A stretch of DNA of 64,000 bases, from the NCBI RefSeq assembly GCF_900109605.1, contig NZ_FOAM01000008.1:124001-188000 (forward strand), in the 5' to 3' direction. Origin of the DNA: Xaviernesmea oryzae (GTDB lineage: Bacteria > Pseudomonadota > Alphaproteobacteria > Rhizobiales > Rhizobiaceae). Numbering within the stretch: the first letter of the stretch is position 1; every line of letters begins with the position of its first letter. The position numbers and the translations under genes were made by a program. Below the pieces are notes generated by a model. That model was not told the DNA's origin. It searched no databases and worked only from the letters and a program-made list of their open reading frames with translations. Shown here piece by piece: positions 38,536 to 48,564 of the stretch.

Positions 38536-39028
38536 ATAACAAGAGATTGCTAATTTCATCCCCCATTTGGGCGAATTGGCAGGGTCTCCTCGCAGCCGGC
38601 TTCAGGGACGACGCCATCTCGACGCTGACGATGGCGCAGGCACTGGTCTTCTTGACGGCGGCGATGGCGTCATCCGCCGCTCATACCACAAGATATGGTC
38701 GCCATCCTGCATGGACGCACACTAGCGCTTTGACCCTCACGGCCAAGACACATAAAGCGACAACTGGTAACAGAGTTGATCGGCAGGATTATCCCTAGGG
38801 GAAAATGCTCTGCTGCGACAGAGGCGGCTTTTTGTCGACCAAGACGGCAAAAAAGCGACACTGCGTCAGAAAGCCCGTTGATCTGAAAATTTGCAATTAA
38901 GGGTAGGTTTGATTGCCTTCGGCTGAAATGACGTCAGCAAGCCATCCGGCTCACAAAACGGCGTCGAGGAGGATTGCCCCCAATCCTTGACGCTCTGTGC
39001 CGCGGATCCGGGCGAATGGATCAGTCCA
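38536..39028. other. Intergenic stretch between rkpA and the GGDEF-EAL gene
   Basis: The local base composition is lower in GC than that of neighbouring genes. It must contain the rkpA promoter at its left part. Both flanking genes are on the reverse strand. I see no coding frame with a family match. Confidence 0.45.
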
Positions 39029-41095
39029 TCAGGCGGCCGTTTCGCTGCGCTCGCCATCGCGCTGTCTTTGGAGAACCGCCGTGAACTGCGCGGCTGGCAT
39101 GGGGCGGCCGAAGAGAAAGCCCTGGATTTCATGGCAATGCGCGTCGCGCACCCAAGCGGCTTGTTCCGGCGTTTCCACGCCCTCCGCCACCACCTTGACG
39201 TCCATCAGCCTCGCAATCGCGACGACCATGTTGGTCACGGCCGCATTGTCGGGAAGCGTCTTGATCAGGCTGCGATCGATCTTCAGGCAATCGATTTCCA
39301 CCTGGCGCAGACGCGCAAGGTTGGAATAGCCGGTGCCGAAATCATCGAGCGACAGCCGCACGCCCGCGCGGCGGATGCGGTTCATATTGGCCTGAAGCAC
39401 AGGCGATTCCTCAAGGATCATCGTTTCCGTCAGCTCGAGTTCGAGCGACGGGCCGGCGACCTCCGTTTCCGCCAGCACGTCCTCCACCAGCGCGGCAAAA
39501 TCCGCATCGGCGAGCTGGCGCTGGGAGACGTTGACGGACATGGACATGCGATGGCCGGCCTGCTGCCACTGATGCAGCTGGCGCAGGGCTGCGGTCAGCA
39601 CGAAGAGGCCAAGGCCGCGGATGAGGCCTGTTTCCTCGCACAGCGGAATGAATTGGTTCGGCGGCACCATGCCGCGCCGGGGATGGTTCCAGCGAAGCAG
39701 CGCCTCGGCCCCGACGATGGCATGATCGCGCGTTGAGACGCGCGGCTGGTAGTAGACCTCGAAGTGATTCTCTTCCATCGACTGGCGCAGATCCGCCGCC
39801 ATGGTCAGCCGCTCCTCGAAGGCGCTCTGCATTTGCGGGCGGAAGATCCGCAATGCGTTCCGGCCTGCACCCTTCGCCTCGTACATGGCGAGATCGGCGC
39901 ATTGCATCAGCGTTGGCTCTGTGACGGCATGCTGCGGATAAAGCGCGACGCCGATGCTGGAGGTTACGGTGATGGCCCGCTCGCCGAACGGCAGCGTGAT
40001 CGACAGCGAACTCAGGATCTCGTTGGCAAGCGCCGGCATCTCCGCCTCCATGCCCGAACGGCGCGGCGCGAGATAGAGAAATTCGTCGCCGCCCAGCCGG
40101 ACGATTCGGTCTTCGGGGCGGGCGAGCGCTTTCAGCCGCTCCGCGATGTCTTTCAACAGACTGTCGCCAGACGTGTGGCCCAAAAGATCATTGATGGTCT
40201 TGAACTGGTCGATGTCGATGAAGAGAAGGCCGATTTCGCGGCCACGCTTCTGGGCGTGCCTGATCAACTCCTCCAGAAGTGGGGCCACCGCCATGCGATT
40301 GGGCAGACCGGTCAGTGCATCGGTTGTCGCTGCCTGACGGGCGCGTTCCTCGGCCTCTCGCAGGCGGCTGACATCGGTTTCGCTGATCAGGAAGGCCGAA
40401 CGCCCGGTGACCGGATCCAGGCAGGAGCGGGCGCTGATCTCATGCCATCGCGGCCCCTCGGTCGTCCTGATCTGCACGGTCTGCTGCACTTCGCCGGCTT
40501 TCTTCAGGCTGGCGATCAGGCCGCGATGATCCCGCTTTCTTTCGAAGCGTTTGGCAAAATTGCCTTTCCGGTTGTCATAAGCATCATGTGCCGCCGGATT
40601 GAGATACAGCGTATCCCCGCTTTCCGCGTCGATCAGCGAGATCATCAGCGGCGTGTGCAGGAGGGCATCGCTGCGCCGGCGTGTATCGGGCGTCTGCTCA
40701 TCGACATCATAGGATTCGCAAAACAGCGCAACGCGGTCATCACTCAGCCGCACGCCGCTCATGCGCACCATGACCTGCTGCGGCTTGCCGCCCGGATAAA
40801 GCGTCCACCGCTCGCAGATGCGCGCGTCCCCTTGAACGAAGTCGCTGCGATACTGGTCGAGCCGCCGGGCGACGCCAGGCGACATGCCGCGCTTGAGGTT
40901 GCGCGCGCTCAGCTCGGTCAGGCTTTTGGCGTGCCAGAGGCGTAGGCCGGCGGCATTGGCCCAGACGACATGCCCGAGATCGAGATCATAGACCCATAAA
41001 GCCGAGGAGATGCGTTCGAGCAGGGCTGAACCTGCGGTCGTCACGGCCGGCAGCTGGTTCATCAGGGCTTGACCGTCATGGCGCTCGCTCGTCAT
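39029..41095 (-). CDS. Diguanylate cyclase/phosphodiesterase with PAS-like sensors
   Basis: A 688-residue cytoplasmic c-di-GMP protein with no obvious membrane helix. Two PAS-like segments cover residues 20-240. The GGDEF domain (about 250-420) has an intact RLGGDEFLYL signature, and RPED five residues upstream forms the inhibitory I-site (RxxD). The EAL domain (about 435-680) keeps AEALLRW, NVSQRQ, LELTET, LDDFGTGYSN and VAEGVET. Both active sites therefore look intact. It lies downstream of the rkpA promoter region on the same strand but with its own long upstream gap, and could control the switch between motile and sessile life. Confidence 0.92.
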   Translation of the reverse strand: MTSERHDGQALMNQLPAVTTAGSALLERISSALWVYDLDLGHVVWANAAGLRLWHAKSLTELSARNLKRGMSPGVARRLDQYRSDFVQGDARICERWTLYPGGKPQQVMVRMSGVRLSDDRVALFCESYDVDEQTPDTRRRSDALLHTPLMISLIDAESGDTLYLNPAAHDAYDNRKGNFAKRFERKRDHRGLIASLKKAGEVQQTVQIRTTEGPRWHEISARSCLDPVTGRSAFLISETDVSRLREAEERARQAATTDALTGLPNRMAVAPLLEELIRHAQKRGREIGLLFIDIDQFKTINDLLGHTSGDSLLKDIAERLKALARPEDRIVRLGGDEFLYLAPRRSGMEAEMPALANEILSSLSITLPFGERAITVTSSIGVALYPQHAVTEPTLMQCADLAMYEAKGAGRNALRIFRPQMQSAFEERLTMAADLRQSMEENHFEVYYQPRVSTRDHAIVGAEALLRWNHPRRGMVPPNQFIPLCEETGLIRGLGLFVLTAALRQLHQWQQAGHRMSMSVNVSQRQLADADFAALVEDVLAETEVAGPSLELELTETMILEESPVLQANMNRIRRAGVRLSLDDFGTGYSNLARLRQVEIDCLKIDRSLIKTLPDNAAVTNMVVAIARLMDVKVVAEGVETPEQAAWVRDAHCHEIQGFLFGRPMPAAQFTAVLQRQRDGERSETAA

Positions 41096-41325
41096 CGTCC
41101 AGCTTTCTTTTGCACGATGACGAACAGGATGCGGCCAGCATCTCGGTCAGCCGTCCTTCTTCGCCAATCGGCAGCTGCCGGCGACAAAGTCGTGCCAAAC
41201 CGTCGTTTTGCAGGACACATAGGCCATCCCCGTTGGAACATGCCTAATCTTAGAAGTTCGCCTGTTAAATTTCGGTTCTAAACTGTGGCAAGATCAAGGG
41301 ACTGAAACAAGCATGCGCGCGCGGA

Positions 41326-41520
41326 TCAATCCGGTTCTCGGCCGGATGCCGGCAGGCCGTCCGTATCGTCCGCAGCCCCTTGCCGGCGCGCGCGGCTCTG
41401 CTGCTTGCGACGCTGCAGGTTTTCGCGCAGCGTCTGCGCCTGCCGCTCGCGTCGGGCGATGGCCTGCCGCTCCGCTTCGCTGATCGGTCGTGCCGTTTTC
41501 GATTCAGGGTCCTTGCTCAC
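41326..41520 (-). CDS. Small basic hypothetical protein
   Basis: A 64-residue frame starting at GTG (VSKDPESKTARPISEAERQ), rich in arginine, glutamine and glutamate, with a helical coiled look (AIARRERQAQTLRENLQRRKQQ). The frame extends further upstream to a TTG at 41646, but that part is less convincing. I recognise no named family. It sits between the GGDEF-EAL gene and tRNA-Thr. Existence is uncertain. Confidence 0.4.
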   Translation of the reverse strand: MSKDPESKTARPISEAERQAIARRERQAQTLRENLQRRKQQSRARRQGAADDTDGLPASGREPD

Positions 41521-41699
41521 CACGTCGTCATCCCTGCCTGCCGCGCTTGATTCAATGGCTGCGCCCTTGGCCTGCAGCCGACGAAAACGCGCCCCTTTCG
41601 AATTTTCTTCGCCGCCATGCTTGCACTCCACGGAGAGCTGTGGCAATAGGCCCTCGCTCGCACGACGAAGCGCTCAACACCGCTTCAGACGTCGCATCA

Positions 41700-41774
41700 G
41701 CTGCTATAGCTCAGGGGTAGAGCACTCCCTTGGTAAGGGAGAGGCCGAGAGTTCAAATCTCTCTAGCAGCACCA
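41700..41774 (+). tRNA. tRNA-Thr (anticodon GGT)
   Basis: A full cloverleaf. Acceptor GCTGCTA pairs with TAGCAGC, the anticodon stem is CTCCC/GGGAG with loop TTGGTAA (GGT), and the T arm is GAGAG-TTCAAAT-CTCTC. A and encoded CCA follow. TTTT lies directly downstream. Confidence 0.96.
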
Positions 41775-41977
41775 TTTTACCCATCAGATTGTGGAAATAT
41801 ATGCCAGTCACAGGCTGGGTTATGGCGTCGCGCTAATCTTTGTCGATCCGTGCTGGAGACTGCCGCCATGCACAACATTGCCGCCACCTGAGCGTCCTGG
41901 CTTAAAGGCTCACCAAAGCGTGAACCCTGATCTTGTCCTTTGTGTCCGCCGGTGCGCACATCGTCCTTGCATAAAAC

Positions 41978-42006
41978 TTGAAATCTCTACTCAACAAATT
42001 TATAGC
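41978..42006 (+). promoter_or_regulatory. Promoter of the iron transporter gene fbpA
   Basis: TTGAAA, a 17-base spacer and TATAGC form a good vegetative promoter 45 bases before the fbpA start. It overlaps the iron-responsive operator listed next. Confidence 0.7.
41979..41993. promoter_or_regulatory. Iron-responsive operator (TGA-N9-TCA, RirA type)
   Basis: TGAAATCTCTACTCA fits the rhizobial iron-responsive operator consensus TGA-N9-TCA, bound by RirA. It extends to TTGA-N9-TCAA. It overlaps the -35 box and spacer of the fbpA promoter, the expected place for a repressor. Confidence 0.6.
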
Positions 42007-42050
42007 GGCGCGAACCCCGCCCGTCGGGCGAGACTTGCCATGGAGGTTTC

Positions 42051-43073
42051 ATGAAAATGCCTGTCAATCAGCTCAAGCTTGCAGCCGCGCTTGCGGCCCT
42101 GTTCGGCGCCACCGTGCTTGCCGGCCCTGTCAGCGCGGAAGATAGCGGCATCGTTGTCTATAATGCGCAACACGAGAGCCTGGGCAAAGAGTGGATCGAT
42201 GCCTTCACCAAGGCTACGGGCATCAAGGTGACCATGCGCCAGGGCAGCGACATGCAGCTTGCCAATCAGCTGATCCAGGAAGGCGAGGCGTCGCCGGCCG
42301 ATGTATTCCTGACGGAAAACTCGCCGGCCATGACGCTCGTCGATGGTGCCGGCCTGTTCGCGCCGGTGGAGAAGGACACGCTTGCCCAGGTGCCCGAAAG
42401 CTATCAGCCTTCGGATGGCCATTGGGTCGGTATCGCCGCGCGTTCGACCGTCTTTGTCTATGATAAGAACAAGCTCTCGGCCGACAAGCTGCCGAAGTCG
42501 CTTCTCGATCTTGCCGATCCCGCCTGGAAGGGCCGCTGGGGCGCTTCGCCCGCCGGCGCCGATTTCCAGGCTATTGTCAGTGCGCTTCTGGAGCTGAAAG
42601 GCGAGGCCGAGACCGCCAAGTGGCTGAAGGGCTTGAAGGAAAATGCTACGCCTTACAAGGGCAACAGCGTGGCGATGAAGGCGGTCAATGCCGGCGAGAT
42701 CGAAGGCGCGGTCATCTATCATTATTACTGGTTCGGCGATCAGGCCAAGACCGGTGGCGAGAACAGCAAAAACGTCGCCCTGCATTATTTCAAGAACCAG
42801 GATCCGGGCGCCTTTGTCAGCCTCTCTGGCGGCGGCATCATCAAGTCGACCCAGCATCTGAAGGAAGCGCAGGAATTCCTGAAATTCGTCACCGGCAAGG
42901 CCGGGCAGGACATTTTGAAGACCGGCACCTCCTATGAATATGCCGTAGGCAAGGATTCAGCCTCCAACGAGAAGCTGGTTCCCCTGTCTGAGCTCGACGC
43001 ACCGAAGATCGATCCTTCCAAGCTTAACAGCAAGAAGGTCACCGAACTGATGACCGCTGCCGGCCTGATCTGA
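42051..43073 (+). CDS. fbpA: Iron(III) ABC transporter, periplasmic binding protein
   Basis: A 340-residue FbpA/AfuA-type ferric-binding protein. The signal peptide is residues 1-29 (LAAALAALFGATVLAGPVSAE). The mature part starts IVVYNAQHESLGKEW, the family's first beta strand; later GAVIYHYYWFG contains the paired tyrosines that bind iron in FbpA. It delivers periplasmic iron to the permease encoded downstream. GGAGGT lies just upstream; ATG at 42057 is an alternative start with better spacing. A strong terminator separates it from the permease gene. Confidence 0.9.
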   Translation: MKMPVNQLKLAAALAALFGATVLAGPVSAEDSGIVVYNAQHESLGKEWIDAFTKATGIKVTMRQGSDMQLANQLIQEGEASPADVFLTENSPAMTLVDGAGLFAPVEKDTLAQVPESYQPSDGHWVGIAARSTVFVYDKNKLSADKLPKSLLDLADPAWKGRWGASPAGADFQAIVSALLELKGEAETAKWLKGLKENATPYKGNSVAMKAVNAGEIEGAVIYHYYWFGDQAKTGGENSKNVALHYFKNQDPGAFVSLSGGGIIKSTQHLKEAQEFLKFVTGKAGQDILKTGTSYEYAVGKDSASNEKLVPLSELDAPKIDPSKLNSKKVTELMTAAGLI

Positions 43074-43140
43074 AGGTGGATTTCTCGCGGCCCGTCCGGC
43101 CGAAGCCATAGCGCTTCCGGCCGGGCAGGCCGACACATTA

Positions 43141-43179
43141 GATAGGCCGGGCAGGCTCCGCCCGGCCTATCTCTGTTTT
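43141..43179 (+). terminator. Strong terminator after fbpA
   Basis: GATAGGCCGGGC pairs perfectly with GCCCGGCCTATC over seven bases and is followed by TCTGTTTT. It lies 68 bases after the fbpA stop and would lower transcription into fbpB. Confidence 0.85.
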
Positions 43180-43502
43180 AACGCAGGCAAAGCCTTCTCT
43201 TCCCTTCGTTGCAAACCTGGCTCAGATCGCCGCCCGTTAAAACTATTGCCGAAGGCTCAAGAAAACTTTAGAGCAGCGTCCAGCCCGCGCCGGCCGCCTG
43301 GACGAGGCTGTGTAAGACGGACGAAACATACAGCGCTGGGCAATGCTCGCGCGAAATAAGAGCGGTTCTCGTCCCTGAAAGCATCGGACCGAAAAGTGGA
43401 AACCGGATTTCAGGTCGATCGGATGCAAACGCAATTCTTGAGCATCGAGCCGATCTCGATTTCCGGCACGATGGTCTAACCGGCCAAGGAGAGGCCTGCC
43501 TC
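43180..43502. other. Intergenic stretch between fbpA and fbpB
   Basis: No gene seen. It holds the repeat-like element at 43374-43426 and, near its right end, AAGGAGAGG as the likely fbpB ribosome site. A separate promoter for fbpBC may be here, but I found no clear boxes. Confidence 0.45.
43374..43426. repeat. Rhizobial-type intergenic palindromic repeat
   Basis: CCTGAAA (43374) pairs with TTTCAGG (43408), and GCATC (43381) with GATGC (43422). The core CCGAAAAGTGGAAACCGG strongly resembles repeats scattered between genes in Rhizobiaceae genomes. Copy number cannot be judged from this window. Confidence 0.5.
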
Positions 43503-45101
43503 TTGCAGCACGATTCCGGCTCGATCGCATCTTCTGGCCCGCTGCCGGATCTGGCTGCCGCCGCTGAGCGCCAGCGTGGCCGGCGCTTGCCGCATGTGTC
43601 GGTGCATGTGATGGCCGGTTTCGTCGCGCTCCTCAGCCTGCTGCCGCTCGGCTTCGTCGTTTGGGTGACCTATGATGTTGGCTGGGACACCGTGCGGGCA
43701 CTGGTCTTTCGCGATCGCGTCGGCGGTCTTCTTATCAATACCGCGCTTCTGGAAGCCACGAGCATTCCCGCCTGTGTCGCACTGGCCGTCTCGCTCGCCT
43801 GGCTGACGGAGCGCACCGATCTGCCTTTCGCGCGGTTCTGGTCCTGGATGGCCGTGGCCCCGCTCGCAGTGCCCGCCTTCGTGCACAGCTATGCCTGGAT
43901 CAGCTTGGTGCCCGGCATGCGCGGCCTGTCCAGCGCCACCTTCGTCTCGGTTCTGGCCTATTATCCCTTTCTCTATCTGCCTGTCGCCGCCGCGTTGCGA
44001 CGGCTCGATCCGGCGATCGAGGATGCGGCAGCTTCGCTCGGGCTTGGGCCGTGGCGGGTGTTCTTCCGTGCCATTCTGCCGCAGCTCAAGCTCGCCATTG
44101 GCGGGGGCGCGCTGTTGATCGCGCTGCATCTTCTGTCGGAATACGGGCTCTATGTGATGATCCGCTTCGACACTTTCGCAACCGCGATCGTGGACCAGTT
44201 TCAGTCGGCCTATAACAGCCCGGCGGCCAACATGCTCGGCGGCGTGCTGATCCTCTGCTGCCTTCTCCTGATGGGCGGCGAAAGCCTGTGGCGCGGCAGC
44301 GAGCGCTATGCGCGCGTCGGTGCCGGCGCGGCACGCCCGGCGCAGCGCCGGCGGCTTGGCACCTATCAGGTGCCGGCGCTTCTTCTTGCGGCAGGCACGG
44401 CGCTCCTGGCGCTTGGTGTGCCCTGTTACACGCTGATGCGCTGGCTCTGGCTGGGCGGGCTGGATATCTGGAAGGCCGGGCCGCTCGGCAATGCCTTTGT
44501 GCAGACCATCGCCCTGGCGCTTGCCGGCGGCATGCTCTCCACTCTGGCGGCCGCGCCGATGGCCTGGCTCTCCGTTCGCGCGCCCGGCCGGCTGCAGCGC
44601 GCCTTGGAGGCTTGCCATTATTATGTCGGCTCCCTGCCGGGTGTGGTGGTGGCCCTTGCCTTGGTCAGCATCACCGTGCGGCTGATCCTGCCGCTCTATC
44701 AAACCTTCGCCACCTTGCTGGTGGCCTATGTCCTGCTGTTCCTGCCGCGCGCCATGGTGGGTTTGCGCGCAAGCCTTGCCCAGGCGCCGGTGGAGCTCGA
44801 GCGCGCTGCCATGGCGCTTGGCCGCACGCCGGGCCAGGCCGTGCGTCAGGTCACATTCCGTCTGGCGGCGCCGGGCGCGGCGGCGAGCGTGGCGCTTGTG
44901 GCGCTCGGCATCACCAATGAACTCACCGCCACCTTGATGCTCGCGCCCAATGGCGTGGAGACGCTGGCGACGCGCTTCTGGTCGCTGACGAGCGAGATCG
45001 ACTATCTGGCGGCCGCACCCTATGCGGTGATGATGGTGGTCCTGTCGCTGCCTCTCACCCTTGCCCTTCATGCCCAGTCGAAACGGACGGCCGGCCAATG
45101 A
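43503..45101 (+). CDS. fbpB: Iron(III) ABC transporter permease
   Basis: A 532-residue double-length inner-membrane permease with about twelve helices in two halves. Each half has an EAA loop: [29 protein letters not shown] near residue 165 and [30 protein letters not shown] near residue 430. Such duplicated permeases are typical of FbpB. The start shown is TTG with AAGGAGAGG upstream; an in-frame ATG lies at 43611, so the first 36 residues are uncertain. It overlaps the ATPase gene by 4 bases. Confidence 0.9.
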   Translation: MQHDSGSIASSGPLPDLAAAAERQRGRRLPHVSVHVMAGFVALLSLLPLGFVVWVTYDVGWDTVRALVFRDRVGGLLINTALLEATSIPACVALAVSLAWLTERTDLPFARFWSWMAVAPLAVPAFVHSYAWISLVPGMRGLSSATFVSVLAYYPFLYLPVAAALRRLDPAIEDAAASLGLGPWRVFFRAILPQLKLAIGGGALLIALHLLSEYGLYVMIRFDTFATAIVDQFQSAYNSPAANMLGGVLILCCLLLMGGESLWRGSERYARVGAGAARPAQRRRLGTYQVPALLLAAGTALLALGVPCYTLMRWLWLGGLDIWKAGPLGNAFVQTIALALAGGMLSTLAAAPMAWLSVRAPGRLQRALEACHYYVGSLPGVVVALALVSITVRLILPLYQTFATLLVAYVLLFLPRAMVGLRASLAQAPVELERAAMALGRTPGQAVRQVTFRLAAPGAAASVALVALGITNELTATLMLAPNGVETLATRFWSLTSEIDYLAAAPYAVMMVVLSLPLTLALHAQSKRTAGQ

Positions 45102-46138
45102 CCCTGCTCACCCTGGAGACGCTGACCAAGCGCTATGGCCCTGCGACTGCGCTTTCGGACGTTTCGCTGTCGATCGTCAGCGGCAGCCGCACGGCGGTCG
45201 TCGGCCCCTCGGGCTCCGGAAAGACCACGCTGCTGCGGCTGATAGCGGGCTTCGAGGCGCCGGATGCCGGTCGCATCGTCCTGAAGGGCGAGGTGCTGGC
45301 GCAAGGCGCAGCGGCCGTGCCGGCGCACAAGCGCGGCATCGGTATCGTCGCCCAGGATGGCGCGCTCTTTCCGCATTTGAGCATCGCCGACAATATTGCC
45401 TTCGGGTTCGAGCGCGGCCTGGCCGACCGCGAGCAGCGCATTCTCGATCTTCTCGACATGGTCGAGCTCGATCGCGGCATGATGAGCCGCCGGCCGCACC
45501 AGCTCTCCGGCGGCCAGCAGCAACGCGTGGCACTGGCGCGTGCGCTTGGCCGCAAGCCACGGCTGATGCTGCTCGACGAGCCGTTTTCCGCGCTGGATAC
45601 CGGTCTGCGCGAGAACATGCGCAAGGCGGTCGCCCGCGTTCTGGAAGCCGCCGGCATTGCGACGATCCTGGTCACCCACGACCAGGCCGAAGCGCTGTCC
45701 TTTGCCGATCAGGTTGCGGTGCTGCGCGAGGGACGGCTGGTGCAGGCCGGCACGCCGCGCCGGCTCTACCTTCAGCCGAAGGACCGCGAGACAGCTCTTT
45801 TTCTGGGCGATGCCGTGCTCCTGCCGGCCATTGCCCGCGGCGACGTGGCTGATTGCGCGCTGGGTCGGGTGGAGATCGCGCCCGCCCGCCAAGGCAAGGT
45901 GGAGATCATGATCCGCCCGGAGCAGATCCGCGTGATGCGCGACGAGAATGCGCCACCGCCAGCCGGCCGTGTGGTCGAGGTCGAATTCAGCGGCGCGACC
46001 TCGACGATCGCGGTGGTGCTGGATGGCGTTGCCCTGCCGCCGATCGTGATCAAGACGTCCAGCGTCGGCGTGCTGGAGGCGGGAGACCGCGTCCGGCTCG
46101 ACATCGCTGGAAAGGCGCATGTTTTCGGGCAGGCGTAA
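45098..46138 (+). CDS. fbpC: Iron(III) ABC transporter ATPase
   Basis: A 346-residue ABC ATPase. Walker A is [11 protein letters not shown] near residue 38, the signature is [15 protein letters not shown], Walker B is [11 protein letters not shown] and the switch histidine is in [11 protein letters not shown]-terminal TOBE-like domain ([10 protein letters not shown] onward) completes the FbpC layout. ATGA overlap with fbpB shows tight coupling. A terminator follows within 10 bases of the stop. Confidence 0.92.
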   Translation: MTLLTLETLTKRYGPATALSDVSLSIVSGSRTAVVGPSGSGKTTLLRLIAGFEAPDAGRIVLKGEVLAQGAAAVPAHKRGIGIVAQDGALFPHLSIADNIAFGFERGLADREQRILDLLDMVELDRGMMSRRPHQLSGGQQQRVALARALGRKPRLMLLDEPFSALDTGLRENMRKAVARVLEAAGIATILVTHDQAEALSFADQVAVLREGRLVQAGTPRRLYLQPKDRETALFLGDAVLLPAIARGDVADCALGRVEIAPARQGKVEIMIRPEQIRVMRDENAPPPAGRVVEVEFSGATSTIAVVLDGVALPPIVIKTSSVGVLEAGDRVRLDIAGKAHVFGQA

Positions 46139-46144
46139 GCGCGG

Positions 46145-46171
46145 TTTCGCGTGGATTGGCGCGAAATTTTT
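46145..46171 (+). terminator. Rho-independent terminator after fbpC
   Basis: TTTCGCG pairs with CGCGAAA over an eight-base loop, followed by TTTTTC. Confidence 0.75.
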
Positions 46172-46406
46172 CGCTAACGCCACTGGCTGCCTTCAAAAAG
46201 CTTCTCATTTGACCAAGCCTTGCGTAGACAGACGCCTTTGATGAACGCGCCTGAGGCCGGCACCGGTCCCGTGCGCGCTGTCTTGATGCATGTCTTCACC
46301 GCAAAGCCGGCGCATCGCGTGCTTGGCATGCGAAGCCTTTCAATGACGGGTGCCCGGATCGCTGCCCTGCGGATCCGCCCGGCGCCCCAGACAGTCCGGG
46401 GGACTT

Positions 46407-47702
46407 ATGGACCGTATCAGAATCCGAGGCGGCAACGCGCTTCACGGCTCGATCCCGATTTCGGGCGCAAAGAATGCGGCCCTGCCGCTGATGATCGCCT
46501 CGCTCCTGACCGACGACACGCTGACGCTGGAAAACGTGCCGCATCTGGCCGATGTCGAGCAGCTGATCCGCATTCTCGGCAATCATGGCGCCGATATCTC
46601 GGTCAATGGTCGGCGTGAGCGCCAGCAGGGCGATAGCTATGCCCGCACCGTTCATTTCACCTCGCGCAACATCGTCGATACCACCGCCCCTTATGAACTC
46701 GTGTCGAAGATGCGGGCGAGCTTCTGGGTGCTGGGTCCGCTTCTGGCGCGTGAAGGCAAGGCCCGCGTCTCTCTGCCCGGCGGCTGCGCCATCGGTACGC
46801 GGCCGGTCGATCTGTTCATCGAGGGGCTGACGGCGCTGGGCGCCAATATCGAGATCGATGGCGGCTATATCAATGCCGAAGCGCCGCCCGGCGGCCTCGT
46901 CGGCGCGCGCTATGTCTTCCCTAAGGTCTCCGTCGGCGCCACCCATGTGGTGATGATGGCCGCGACGCTGGCCAAGGGCACCACGGTGATCGGCAATGCC
47001 GCCCGCGAGCCCGAAGTCGTCGATCTCGCCAACTGCCTGATCGCCATGGGCGCCAAGATCACCGGCGCCGGCACCTCGACCATTACGGTGGAAGGCGTCA
47101 CCTCGCTGTCCGGCGCGCGCCACCGCGTTCTGCCCGATCGGATCGAGACCGGCACCTATGCCATGGCAGTCGCCATGGCCGGCGGTGATGTCGTTCTGGA
47201 AAACACCGATGCGGCCCTGCTCGACACCGCGCTCGAAGCCATCCGCCGGGCCGGCGCCGAGATCACGCCCACCAACAACGGCATTCGCGTCTATCGCAAT
47301 GGCGGCGGCATCAAGCCGGTCGATGTGGTCACCGATCCCTATCCGGGCTTCCCGACCGACCTGCAGGCTCAGTTCATGGGGCTGATGACCCGCTCCAGCG
47401 GCGTTTCGCATATCACCGAAACGATCTTCGAAAATCGCTTCATGCATGTGCAGGAACTCGCTCGTCTGGGTGCCAAGATCTCGCTCTCTGGCCAAACGGC
47501 CAAGATCGAAGGCGTGCCGAGGCTGAAGGGCGCTCCCGTGATGGCGACGGATCTGCGCGCTTCGGTCTCTCTTGTCATCGCCGGTCTGGTGGCGGAAGGC
47601 GAGACCATGGTGTCGCGCGTCTATCACCTCGATCGCGGCTTCGAGCGGCTGGAAGAAAAGCTGACGCGCTGCGGCGCCGAGGTCGAGCGCGTGTCCGAAT
47701 AA
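46407..47702 (+). CDS. murA: UDP-N-acetylglucosamine 1-carboxyvinyltransferase MurA
   Basis: A 431-residue enzyme of the first committed step of peptidoglycan synthesis, adding enolpyruvate from PEP to UDP-GlcNAc. Lys22-Asn23 lie in SGAKNAALP, and the catalytic loop holds Cys127 ([11 protein letters not shown]), so it is the fosfomycin-sensitive form. The ATG at 46407 gives the conserved MDRIRIRGG start with GGGGGA upstream. Order murA - DUF2948 - hisD is conserved in Rhizobiaceae. Confidence 0.97.
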   Translation: MDRIRIRGGNALHGSIPISGAKNAALPLMIASLLTDDTLTLENVPHLADVEQLIRILGNHGADISVNGRRERQQGDSYARTVHFTSRNIVDTTAPYELVSKMRASFWVLGPLLAREGKARVSLPGGCAIGTRPVDLFIEGLTALGANIEIDGGYINAEAPPGGLVGARYVFPKVSVGATHVVMMAATLAKGTTVIGNAAREPEVVDLANCLIAMGAKITGAGTSTITVEGVTSLSGARHRVLPDRIETGTYAMAVAMAGGDVVLENTDAALLDTALEAIRRAGAEITPTNNGIRVYRNGGGIKPVDVVTDPYPGFPTDLQAQFMGLMTRSSGVSHITETIFENRFMHVQELARLGAKISLSGQTAKIEGVPRLKGAPVMATDLRASVSLVIAGLVAEGETMVSRVYHLDRGFERLEEKLTRCGAEVERVSE

Positions 47703-47724
47703 GCCACCAGCCTTTTGGGCGTTT

Positions 47725-47757
47725 AAGGCCGGCGGGGATGATCCTGTCGGCCTTTTT
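47725..47757 (+). terminator. Rho-independent terminator after murA
   Basis: AAGGCCG pairs with CGGCCTT, with inner pairs, followed by TTT. Confidence 0.75.
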
Positions 47758-47916
47758 GCATGGTCTCCATGCGCAAGGCTGGCCGTGAGCGTTGCACGCC
47801 GCCCCTGCCCACCCTATGTGCCTAGCAAGGCCGCGCGCAGGCATTGGCTTCTTGCGAACACATAGGCGTCGATACGAGGCCGGGCCGGCATGGCATGGCA
47901 AGACAATGGGTGAGAC

Positions 47917-48354
47917 ATGGATGCTTTGAAGCTGATGGCCTTGGACGAGGAGGATCTGGCGGTGATTTCCGCCCATGTCCAAGATGCCGTCTTCAAGCTA
48001 GAAGGCATTGCCTACCGTCCGTCCAATGGTCACTTCACGCTGGTTCTCAACCGCTTCGTCTGGGAGAAGGCGCTGCGCAGCGCCAAGACCTTCGAGCGGC
48101 GACGCGCGGCCATCACCTTCAAGCGGGTGCGGGCTGTGCGCTCGCTCAATCTCGACAGGCAGGATACCGAAGCCGTGCATGTGCTTCTGGCCATCCGCTT
48201 CGACAAGGCAGGCGAGGGGCCGGATGGTACGGTGGAGCTGCTGCTTGCCGGCGGTGCGACCATCGCGCTCGATGTCGAATGCATCGAGCTTCAACTTGCC
48301 GAGACGGGCGGCGCTTGGGAGACCAGCTCCCGCCCACGCCATGACGAGGCCTGA
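47917..48354 (+). CDS. DUF2948-family protein
   Basis: A 145-residue protein beginning MDALKLMALDEEDLAVISAHVQDAVFKLEGIAY, the hallmark of the alphaproteobacterial DUF2948 family. The rest is predicted alpha/beta with GAQ-like strands. Function is unknown; its position between murA and hisD is conserved across Rhizobiales, which suggests a steady housekeeping role. Confidence 0.85.
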   Translation: MDALKLMALDEEDLAVISAHVQDAVFKLEGIAYRPSNGHFTLVLNRFVWEKALRSAKTFERRRAAITFKRVRAVRSLNLDRQDTEAVHVLLAIRFDKAGEGPDGTVELLLAGGATIALDVECIELQLAETGGAWETSSRPRHDEA

Positions 48355-48564
48355 GCAAAAGCCCCCGCGTTTCGATACGGCCCAACTGCGCGCTCAATTC
48401 ACCATCGACTTCAAGCCTGCCGAGGTTGTAAAGCTTTGAAGCGGCGCTTGGCTGGCCTGCCTTGCATCGAGGATGGTCTTGCATCGACGCCTTGATGCCT
48501 GACGTCAGCCTGCCCCAGTGCCGCCTTATCGACTGCCAGCATACCCATTGAAGGACCGACGATC

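Noticed and set aside
38460-38798. Forward frame of 112 codons in the rkpA upstream region
   Set aside because: No ribosome site and no family resemblance; the stretch better fits regulatory DNA of rkpA.
43476-45098. Reverse open frame of 540 codons opposite fbpB
   Set aside because: Antisense to a clear permease; the translated sequence is low-complexity charged residues.
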